Shown: positions 46,327 through 58,300 of the stretch, piece by piece
Layout: every line of letters starts with the position of its first letter
How positions within the stretch are numbered: position 1 is the stretch's first letter
Assembly (NCBI RefSeq): GCF_035083965.1
Contig: NC_089725.1
Span: 25,615,925-25,679,924, forward strand
Direction: 5' to 3'
From: Branchiostoma lanceolatum
Lineage: Eukaryota; Chordata; Leptocardii; Amphioxiformes; Branchiostomatidae
Length of the DNA: 64,000 nt
The notes under the pieces: generated by a model
Databases searched by the model: none
What the model was told of the DNA's origin: nothing
What the model saw: only the letters and a program-made list of their open reading frames with translations
Translations under genes and position numbers: made by a program

Positions 46327-49300
46327 GTGGGTCGCACTTTGTTTGAAGGGCAAACAATAGATAAACAAACAAATAAATAAACAATGCCACTAACCTTCCT
46401 GAATAGTTTCCTCAGGTTGCTGAATGACTGAAGGACAAAGCTCTTTATTCACAACCAAGGAAAGGATAAGAGCCAATACATTGATGAAGGTTAGACATCC
46501 AGATACAGTCAAACCTGACCAAGGCGACCACCCTGCGGACCGAGCAAAAACGGTCGCGATGGACAGGTGGTCGCCATGAAGAGATTTCCAGGTCGAGGTT
46601 TTCAAATACAGAACGTAAATGGATGGAAAATTATGTGAATTTTAAATAGACAGCATGACCCCCACCAGGTTCAATTCTCACTGACAGAAAGATCCTACAA
46701 AATTCATTTTCCGTTATCGTTGTAATAATTGTATACCGCTACATCGTGTACAAATTTTCGTCATAATTTTGACTACAAAACAATGGTTGCCTCGATGAGC
46801 TCGCAGCGCTCTCCCGCATTCACACATTACATAAATAGTACACGCACGCACATCATTGACGTTTTAAGGCCTAAGACAAATCCCTAGAAAACACCTGCTG
46901 GCTCCAGCCTTTTTTGGGGCGCCGACCGCTGGATGAAAGGGGCAACAAGTTTTCGATCTGACAACTAAAGATGAAAACGGAACGGTGTGATTTCGGCGCG
47001 CCGCCAAGCTCTGTGCGACTGCATCGAAAGGTTAGTCAGTGCAGCAGAACGCACAGCGTCCAATAAAGGTTTGTGAGATTCATGGAAATAAAAAGAAAAC
47101 AAGAATATCAATTTTCATCAATAGCTAGAGTATTCGTAAACGTTCATCACAAAAGCATCGTGTTTTAGGAAGGTCAGCGGTACGCCAAATCCGGGCCGCG
47201 CCATATCCAAGATGGCGTCGGGACCAAGGAACAACATTTCTCGCCCGATGTTTTGCCCGCCGCGAAATCATTTTTCGGCGGAATTTAGTAAGACACAGAC
47301 ACAGTTTTGTTGAAAATACAAGAAATAGATCGTAATTTCTGTGAAATCTGACTTTTTGACGCCATGCACTACGTATTCGTTTTTAAAATTGAGTTCAAAC
47401 CGAACTGAGTTTGCGGTAAACTATCAGATCACGATAGGCACAACAACATCACAAATATTTTTCTTTACAATGTTTATAAGGGGAACGTTTTATTAAAACA
47501 CTTCATGGAGGAATCGATGCTATAACATTGCTATTCCATATATTTTTGTCCTTCAAAGTCTTGAAAACATTTCCTTGAAATCCGACAGCAAAATGATCCG
47601 ATGTCACCACAAGCTTGAAAATTAGGCGGCCGCCATGGGCAGGGACTGTGCTCTGTGCGGTCCCAATTCGTGGCGGTCGCGGTCGCGTTAGACGGGTGGT
47701 CGCCTTGGGCAGGCAGCTTAATGCTTGTGCCTATGGGGAAAATTTTCGGGACCGAGAAAAAGCGGTCGCCATGGCCAGGTGGTCGCGTTGAAAAGGTGGT
47801 CGCCTAGGCAGGTTTGACTGTAATAAGAAACACCAAATGACAGTTACTCAAGCAACTGGATAAGATTTTGAAACAGTCAGACACTTTAGCCAGCATTTGC
47901 TGTCATTCATCAATGACTAAAAGGAAGAACAGCAAATGTTTTGATGACTGTCTGCCATCTTCTTCAGGGCAATAATAACTGGTATGGTGCCAAATGCATG
48001 TGAGAATTCTTTACATTTGGGACCGCATTGTTAGCAGTGACAGCTACCTGTAGCTGCACAGTGCAAAGTGAACCACTGAAGAAGATAACAAAGGGTCAGC
48101 AAAACAATCTGTTATCATTTCCTTGGTCGTGAACAAAGAACTTTATTATGCAATGTCACTAACAGTTTTTTTGGAAGTTACAGCAGATGTTGAGGCCAGC
48201 CTTATGTACTGAAGATGAAGGTTGTGCAATGTAGTTTCAACATTCTGTTTTGTCTTGTAGTGCATTTACATCAAACATTTTGTTGCTTACCATATGCTAC
48301 TATTCAAGCTATAATCTATATATTTGTCATTGTGTTTGTTCAGTTGCTTAGCCAATGTCAAAATTGCATTTACATCAAACATTTTGTTGCTTACCATATG
48401 CTACTATTCAAGCTATAATCTATATATTTGTCATTGTGTTTGTTCAGTTGCTTAGCCAATGTCAAAATTACTTTAAGGCTTTTATCTTGTTTTGCATTTG
48501 TATTGTCAAGTCTCTTAAGATCAATGTTTTTAAGCCAGATGAGTATTGTGATTCTTGTGTTCGGTTGTTCACTGCCAAGAATTTCTGTTGTTGTTGTTGT
48601 TTATTTGATAACTTTGCTGCATGGATGCATGCCTGTTTTGTTGACGCATAAGGCATTGCAGCATCTTGTTTAATTTGTAGTTTAAGCACTTGACCTAATG
48701 GTTAATCTCCACAGCCGTTCCTCTTCATCCGTAAGCCCAGATCTTGCCAGTAGTGGCCAAAGTTCCTTCCCCTTCCCACACGAGCAGGAGCCTCCAGTGT
48801 GGTAGGTGTGGACTGACGTAGCTTGTAGATCAAGGCAAAATTAAAAACAGCCAAATAACGGCAAACCCTCCATTGTAAGTATCCACACAATGTGCAGTCT
48901 AACCAACATCATCCACTTTCATGAAGGGGACAATATCTCTACTGTTAGATTTCATTTTCTAAGGTGATGAACAATGTTTTTCTCCTGCACTGCTCATGCT
49001 GGCTTTCAGCAGCAAAACAATAATCAACTTTCAAGGGAACAAACCTCTTTTTCTGATATGGGGAGCATGCTCTTTTCTTACGAGGCAGAATTTCTCTTCT
49101 GTAGTGCACGAACAAACTTGCAATCCAGGCTGCAATGTGATTAATCTACTCCAAGTTGCAATGCCTGCTTGGTGGCAAGAATGTCTTTCTCTTGTACAGT
49201 GGATCAAACACATTTGATTCTACCATGTGGAATTACATCGTAAAGAAAACAAAAGAAAACTCACAGCTGATAGTACCTCTGGGTGAAAAGACGCTCTGAA

Positions 49301-52300
49301 GTTAGCATTATTGATAGTTTTGTCATTGAATAAGGGTAATCACTGTAAGCCTGTAAGGAATGATCCTTACAATGCATGGGTTTTTACAAAGGTGCAAAAC
49401 AAGTATCAGATTGAAAAGCTACTTTGCTCTTTATTTTTACTGTCCTCTTGTAAATCCCTATTGACCATCTTTCTGGCTTTTGTCAACCCTATATGTTCTT
49501 CAATTCCTGAACACAAGTCACCCAAATTTCTTCCCACCCTAATGGCTATCCAATGGCACATCACATGGATACTTACATGGAGGAACCACAGGTCTCATAC
49601 TCGCTGCATGGAATATCAGCTGCCTCCTACCAGTCAACACCCTCCCTCCATCCCCCCCCACTCGCAGCTGATACAAATATGAGCAATTAGTAGAGTTGAT
49701 TCACATAGGCTCTAAACTCTAAAAATTCCATCCAGTCTAACCTGACGATTCTCCTGCCTGATTCTGTGTGGATACTGCAGACCTGGTAGCCTGCATTACA
49801 AGTTAGAGCATTTTGAAGTGTCTCACTGCTGAGATTGATCAGCATGCCAGTAGTGGGTAGAATAAACCAAACCTCTCCATGCTATGGTTTTGAAACCTTT
49901 TGACATCATAATGGCATCTACATGTAAAATCCTAGTCAGTTACTCCTGCAGTTAGTCATTTGCACCATGAACATTAAAACAAAGGGAGGCAGAGAACCTC
50001 TGGGTCCATTCCTTTACCTTGGAAACCTTCCAGTAAAAAATGTGTCCATGTCACAGAAAAAATCTGTCTTGTCCAGCCTCATTGATACTCTCTGACATCT
50101 ATCCAATTCTGGCTGTGTCTCTACCAAAATCGTAATGGTTCAGGTTCAAAAGGTTTGATGACCCAGGTTGTGCAGTGGATGCCTACATGTACATACGTGT
50201 AGGTAAGTGACAATCATAGTCTAACCTTAGCCTTCATGCAAGCTCAAACTCCACACCCTGATTATTACTAACACCGGGAATCCAAACACAAGTTTTCCTG
50301 TGTTACACACAACCTCTCCGTCCACAGCCCGTATGTGAACCAGATCGAACTGCGCCGCTCGTCCATCCAGCTCCTGCTGTCCATCCTGTGTCTCCCGCTA
50401 CACTTCAGGGACCTGCAGATACAAGGTGGGATATTTCTTTATTTGCATTGAAATAAGTACTTATGACAAGTTATGTCAAGAATAACTGAATAAATATTGG
50501 AATAAAAAAATGATTCTGATTCAAGGTGTGCAGAAATTGCTCCATTTCCATCTGTGCGTTACCAGCTTCCTTGTTGCGATCAAATATCCAACTAGTCAAA
50601 TAAACATAATTGATAAAGGACTGAAAAGTAGCTTGACTTTCCACTTTTGTCTCTTTAGTGGTTTGTTGCTTGTATTCAAACATATTGGATACTCACTGGC
50701 ACTGGTAAATGTTGTTGCAGTCAGTTATTTTTGTTGCTATTCCAGACATTCTGAGGGCTCACGAGACAGACGAGCAACCCGAGCACAACACCTTCCTCTC
50801 CCTGAAACTGAGGATGGTGAATCTGCTGATAGGTTCGCTCCAGTGTGAGCAGGACTCTGACAACACACAAATGATCCTAGGTTGGTGAAACTTAAGATGA
50901 ACTTGTGAGTCAGAATGAGCCCAAAGCCTGACAGAATTTGTAAAAAAAGGCCCTTAGCATCGCGTAAACTTTGAGCACTCTTTGGGTGTATCATTTCACA
51001 AGCTCTGTTGAATTTCAGTTCAATGAGTAGTGATGAAATGTTACCAGCCTTGAAAGAAAATGTAAAAAGTCTGTTGCAAGTCTTATTTGTGTTGAATAGA
51101 AAATAACAGTCATGAATTGCCTCAGTGCACCAAATCGGTAGTATGTTAAATCTGGTATATTAGAGTGTTAAAGGAGACAATGGACAGATGATTCTAATTT
51201 TGTAATGGTACAAACTTTCTTGGGGCTACATACCCTTCCGCTACATCTGCACCTAAACAAAGACTGAGAATGAGCTGGTTCTTACATCTGCTTGGAAATT
51301 AAGATGTTCCCTGCCACTTGCAGGAGGGATGTTGCTGTGTGTGCAGGACTCCGCCTTGCTGGAGGAGGCAGAACTGCAGGCTGAGCAGGCAGAACGTGAG
51401 CAGCAAAATGAGGAAAGGTTGGTACAATACACAATCTCTAGATGCTTTCTTAGAGCTTCAACATACAGGAAATGTAGTTATGCACCAAATTCTAATCGTG
51501 CCTGATTGTTATCATCTACTTTAATTATGTACCAGGTAAATCTAAGCACTCTACGGGTGCTGTACAGCATTGAGAATAGGGCTCCAGGACCCGGCCCTCC
51601 ATTCTAGGACTGAAATTTGCATGTTGGGATGGAAGAAAATTCACCCCATCTGTCCAAAAGATCTGAGCTTCATGACATGAAATTAATGAAAATGTATTGT
51701 TGTAATTTTAAAATGACAGATGTACATGTAACAATGAAAATTAACAAAATGGGCTCCCAAACAATGAATAAGATGGAACAAAAATTAAAAGTTGGAGACA
51801 GCCCTGATTGAGAAGCTATATGATAATAGGTTGTACATTGAAAATGAAGTGAAGCTCAATTAATAGATTATTGATATACAGTACTCAACAAATTTTCTCT
51901 ACTGAAAAACTAAAATGTTGTTGCAGTGAGAATGCAGAGGAGGCAGCAGACCAAGAACAAAAAGGTATGGCAACTGAGACTGAAGTGGGTTTCTGTATTT
52001 TGCTGTAGACTATTAAAGGCTGTTTCAATGCTTTATGTGTAATTTTCTAGTTTTCCTCCCTTCCTGCCATGTGATTTTCTGTTGCTCACTGAATTTCTCT
52101 TGTGATCACTTTCTACTGTTGGACAAGTGACAGACTCATTGTCCATTACCTGTTCTTAACTATTCCTTCCACAGTACATTGCTTGTTTCTCAAGTCTTTA
52201 AGATGTATCATGGCACATTCCTTCCAAATTTCCCGACTGTTGACGGCAGTGAGACCTCCTGTTTCTTCCAGGCACTGGTGAAGCACCTGACCACGAATCA

Positions 52301-55300
52301 CCCGCTAGTAAACTAGCCCAGGGACTGTACAGTGAATATGGTTCGTTAAAGACACACTTTCCTGATTTTTGTTAAAGAAAATGCTTCAACACAAGTCTCT
52401 GCACTCTTTCCTGTTTCTGCTGTACCTCCTTAGCTTGTTGTCCTTTCTTGTGTTAATCTTAAGAGAATAGATATATTTCAAAACCTTAAAAAGTCTGAAC
52501 TAATGATTCTACCATTGTTTAATCACTCAAAATTGTCTCTTATAATAACCTTAAAAGAGTCTGGATTCTTAAAATTATTGGAAACTTCATTTATCATGCA
52601 AGATATCATCATTTTATCCCCATTCTGAAAGAGGATGATGCCTACAATTAGGTCCTCCCAACTTGCATCATGGTTGCATTATCAGTGGCATATGGCTACA
52701 TGCAACGTTATCTTATAAAATTCTGCCGGGTACCCTAATACTACCACAGTAAAAAGTGGTGTTATCAAGGCCTTCTCAAGAATGTCTTGAACACCTAGAT
52801 ATCTGAAGTGTGCATACCTTTGGGATTGCTGGTACTGCATTCAGTAGATCCCTTTTAACTCACCATTTTTTAAAAGTGTGGCAGTCTTAAAGTACCCTTT
52901 GGAATTATCAATATTGTTGTCATAAGTTGCTCCATATTATACAATCTTTATTGACACAACAAAAGTACAGCGACGTTCGTAAGGTCTACTTCATCTATAC
53001 ATACATACATACACTTACTCACTCACTCACTCTCTTGGAGTCTCTCCCATAGCTTAGTCAGCCGTAGGGGCAGCATAACATACATGCATACAAACAAATA
53101 GGTGCATACAAATGCTCACAAATGAGTATGCATTATATCATACTGGTATCTGGGTCTGTTACTAAACTAAGGACAAGTTCGATATTGGGCCCCCTAGTGT
53201 CTTTCCTTGGTACTGCAGCAGGACTTCCAGTTTTGACATCTCATTTGTCTACGGGCATATTGCTACATGTATAATTTGCTCCAATCCCTGCTTCACACCT
53301 GCAGATTCCGCCTACGGCCTGTTTGTGCGCTGTATCCACCTGGTGTGTCAGCGCCTGATGTCCGCATGGAAGACAGACCTGAATGTCAGCCTGGCTGCCC
53401 TGGAGCTGCTGTCGGGACTCGCCAAGGTCAAAATCATCATTCAAGGTCAGAGAACTTCATATGAAACTTTTCCTTAACATGCTGTAAGAGAAGAAAGGGT
53501 GCATGCTATTTGCCATGATATTCTTATACACACTAAACAATGTACTGTCTACAAGACGAGTCTGCATTTTGGCTTTTATTTTTGGCTCTCTTAGTCATAT
53601 ACTTTCAACACGTGCAGCTATGTTATGGACTCACCTTCAGTGATAATAGGAGAGCAACGACCCAGAAGGACATGTATCACTTTGTAGAAAATTATGTTCA
53701 ATCACCACTTGTGGAAAAAGCCTCTTTGAATAGTAAAAATGTTGAGTATGATATATGATATTTGATTTGTGGAGACATAAGTTTCATCTTTTAAACCATA
53801 ACACCATGCATAAAGACAGTTACTCAAGCAACTGGATAAAATAACACCATGCATTGTACAGATGTCCTGGAGTGTAAGCGTGCAGTGAAGTGGATCTGTG
53901 ACTACATCGGGTACCAGTGCAGCCGGCCGCCCCCCAACCACTCCCGCGACCTTCACTCCATGATCGTGGCCGCCTTCCACTGTCTGACGGTCTGGCTGGT
54001 GGAGCATGCTGACCTCATGAACGACAAGGTAGGCTGACGGTCACTCAAACTTTCACTTGGTCTGTCCTTGATACTGTTCAATGAAGAAGAATTGTCTGTG
54101 ATGTTCATCCTAGAATTGGGCCCAATTTACACTTGTCCTTTTAACTGTAGTACTACACATGGTAGTCTACTACTGTAGTAGATTACAGCTTTTATCTGGG
54201 TGTAAAAAGAAAACTACTGCAGAAGTCTACTACAACCTCGGGGGTAGTAGTACTACACTTCGCCGGAGGTTCTGCGAGACTTCGAACTAGGTGTAAAGCG
54301 AAACTGTAGTACAGTGGTAGTAGACTTCACTTCGAAGCCAACAACCATGTTCGATCTGACGTGATTCGAACTGATCGCGTGTTCCATTTCGGGTCATTTA
54401 CGGTCATTCTCTAGTTTTCTCAGTAAAACCGAGCAGTCATGCCCTTTTCCTTAGTATTTTGCATCAGATAAAACCCCTACCTTTTCACAAATAAGAAACA
54501 TGCTGAAATTCCCTCCCGCGATTTTTCAAAGGTCACAATAGGTCACTACAGTTTCGTGACTATCAGGAACAGTGGGGTGTCCTGCTAGGCTTCCTGTGTT
54601 GAGTGTAAAGTGGACGCGAATTTGAAGTCTACTACAGTAGTAGACTACCATGTGTAGTACTACAGTTTTATTGAACAAGTGTAAATTGGGCCTTGAAGTG
54701 TGTCCTTAAACTGTTAGTCTGGATGTAGCATTGTTGGCGATATTCTAGAGTTCTTTAGAATAAGAGTAGTGTGTTTTCAAGCTGTAACCTGTTTGCTTGC
54801 ATTGCTTATCACTTGTATCCAGAAATCAAGCATTTTGACCCCTTTTAGAGTTCTCAACAAGTGTTTGGCTAGGTAGTTAGCTTTATATGTACATGTTTGA
54901 CACTGACATTGTTGTCTCCGTCCACCAGGAATGTCTTCAGCATGTCCTAGAGACTGTTGAACTGGGTATATCAGGCAGCAAGTCAAAGGTCAGTGATGCT
55001 GACATTTATCTTCTTTTCAGTTGAATGAGGACCAAACATGATGCTTTGATGTTAGCAAGTATTTAGCCAAACACACTGGAAAAGTGTGTTGGGTTCTTTT
55101 ATGTGCAGAGGTTTGACTCATGAAGCTAATGGCGCCTGAAGCTCTGTTACATCATCCCAACCATATGAGTGTCCCTTTTCTTTTTTTCAACACCTCAGGG
55201 GCAGAGAGTTTTGTACTTTTGCTAATTGTATGTCTCTACCCAGGTAAAAGCCAGTGACCAGCCCAAGTACAAGGGAGACAAAGAGCTGAAGCCAGCCTCC

Positions 55301-58300
55301 ATGAGGGTGAAGGACACAGCTGAGGCCACCTTGTATGTGGTCATGAGCCAAGTGGTGAGGAGAGAGTGCTGATGTCTTTAACTTTAACATCAAAATCATT
55401 ATCAGTAAAGCTATTACTGCAATGTGTAGTTAGAAGATACAGCAATGTGTTGATTTGGGGGAAGACATTTTTTATCTGGTGTAGAGCTTGAGACTTTTCT
55501 ATTTTCCCAGCATACATTTGTTGAAATTATTGTGCTATGGTGAAAAATAGCCTCAGAGTCAGTGACTAAAATATGCTACAAAGCTCTTTACTCCAGATCA
55601 GTAGCTAATCAACGGTTCACAGCTACAAAGTCTTGGCCAATGTGACCACTTTTTGATGGTCTCTTGGATACTTTTTCCCATTGACACAAGTAAAGAATCC
55701 TGTCTACAGTGATCACCTGTCCATATCGGTCCCCTGAATGGTCTTCTTGGGCAGTTTTGACGGTAATTTTTTTCTGTAGGGTTCCTTCCCCCCCACCTCT
55801 GGCCCAGCCTCCCTGTGCACCCTGCTGAACGAGGAGGCCATCATGAAGTACGCCCGCGGCAGCACCGGCGAGGGGTCTCTCCCCTTCAGATACTTTGTCA
55901 TCGACAAGAACATCATCATGGGCGTCCTGGAGCAACCACTGGGCAATGAGCAAGGTCAGAAATATCAACAATGTGCTCCCCCTGGCATGGAATGTTGTTC
56001 TAGTCCTCAGTCTTTATAGATGTTTGTTAGTACATTTTTGTATGTGCAACAAACTTGATGATTACATTAAATCTAAACAGTCAATAGATTCATAAATAGA
56101 TGAATAGTCCTAGCCTAGTGTCTATCCTGTTCTACCTTGGGTTTGCTCCTCTGATTGCTTCCCCCTCCCTAGCACCCATTGACAAAGAATTGATTGGCAT
56201 TTGGCACATGAACTCCTCTGTAATAGCATGGTAACTGTGATCAAACAGGTATTTGGTGCTTTACACTACTTCTGAGAAATATTCAATGTCCAAAATGATC
56301 AACGATCAGTTGTTCAAGATTAAATGGGAATAGGTGCCAGACTGTCTGACTGTGAAGTGATCGGAGGAGCTAGAATAAAGCGGATAACAAGGTACAATAG
56401 TCTGACAGTTTGTGATCATGAGTTCTGCACTTCCCCTGCAGACCCCATGCCTACTGTAACAGTGTTGATCAGGACGCCCTACGGCAGACATGCTTGGACC
56501 ATGCAGCACAGGCAACTGTCACGGCAAGACAGGGTAGGGAGGCATGCGCAGTTCTTTGTAAAGTATGAGGCTTGCAGCAAGTCATTGGAATGAAAGTAGC
56601 CTTATAACCCATACAATGCTGTAAATTTCTTATCCATAAACTGTTTATTGGAAGTCCTGTTAACTATCTTCAGAAAAGTGATGATCAGAATCGTTTTATC
56701 ATGTCAAGTTCACTGGTCTGTCACAATAGTGGCTACATGCACCTCTTATGTCACTGGTTCCCTCTATCTGTGAAAACACTTGGATGATGAATGTCTTACA
56801 CTGACCATGTCCTGTCCAGCTGGGTTCGCGGTCAGCCCTGAACGACCCAGGCCGCCCCGTGCCCATGTCAGACGTGGGGCTCCACCATGATGTCACCCAC
56901 AGGAATTTCCCAGAGGAGGTGGACAGAGTACCGCCCACCAAGGCGTAAGTAATGCAAGGTTACTCCAGATTCTAAAAGTATCAGCCTCTATATCCAACAA
57001 CAAATTCGAACATGTTGGAAATTGTTGCTTTTTTAAAATTGTCTTTACGTATGGTATATACGGTTTCTTTTTGCTTGTGGGAATGGAAAAATTCACCCTA
57101 TCTGTGAAAAAAGTCTGAATCTTGTCAAAACAGACATGAAATTGAATGAAAATGTGTTTTCGTAAGCTTAAAATGACAGATTTAACAACGAAAATTAACA
57201 ACATGGGGTGCGAAAGAATGAGTGGGACAGAAAGAAAATTAAAGCTGATTATTACGTATTTTTAACTTAACTTAACTTAAAAAGATGACAACCCCCCCTC
57301 CGCTGCCCTCCCCAGGGACCTGAGTATCCCCACCCTGCAGCAGATCACAGGAGAGAAGCTGCAGCAGGAGCTGGACAAGCTCAGGGCACTCATGGACGTG
57401 CAGGTCAAGTACGAGACGGCCGTCAACGTCACGACAGAGAAGAGGATCGCCTCCACAGCGTTCCCCAACTCGGACACTGAGTGCAAGCCACCAAGGTGAG
57501 ACTGCCTGTTTGTTTCTGTTCGTTTGGTATAACCATGGTGGTCTTGTAGCTAGGGTTGATGACTCAGAACCAGGAGGTACTGGGTTCTAATCCCTGGCCG
57601 ATCCGGCTGTTGTGCCCTTTACACCAATTTCCTAACTTCACTCAAGTGGAAATGAGTACCTAGCTTCGGCTAGGGATATCCCTCGGTTAGGACGTCAAAT
57701 GGTGGTACCGTGTTGGAGGAGAGCCACACCTCGAGCACGTTTAAGATCTCACCACTTATCGAAAAGAGTAGGGGTCCATCCCGGTGTGAGTGGATCAAGT
57801 AAATTTGTCCGGATATAGAGCTTGTACTCTTCAGTACAAAACTTGTGCATAGCACCATGAGGTACATGTATTTTCCCTGGTATACAATATAAACAAACAA
57901 CCTGTAAACCACCTCAAGGTGTAACACACCAGTTTTGTACAGTAAGGCCATAGCAAGTAAATCTCATGGATGACATCATCTGTAGACTCCAAATCTAATG
58001 CAAGAGGGGGAAAAGAAAACAAGGTGGGGAAAAAAACAAGATACCAACACTGATGAGCTTTCATGCTAAGATGCTTACATATTCAATACCTGATTTTTTT
58101 AGCTGTTTAGTAGCGTGCGTAGTCCAGTGGTTAGCGATCTTGCCTCTGGCACTAGAAGCCCCGGGTTCGATTCCGGCTGTGTTGCTCACTCGACATGCAC
58201 GCTACCGGAAAGGGTCGCAGTCCTTAGGACGGGACGTTAAGCCGTGGTCCACTGTTCATTGTTCTTATCGAAAAGAGCTAGGGGAATTTCCCCGGTACAA

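Noticed and set aside
48355..48673. Hydrophobic plus-strand frames in RALGAPB intron 9
   Set aside because: They span the 104-bp tandem duplication and AT-rich intron, with no homology or splice support.
58113..58185. Possible functional tRNA gene
   Set aside because: A and B boxes are present, but the downstream body and the tail shared with the neighbouring element show it is a tRNA-derived SINE, and I could not pair an acceptor stem.
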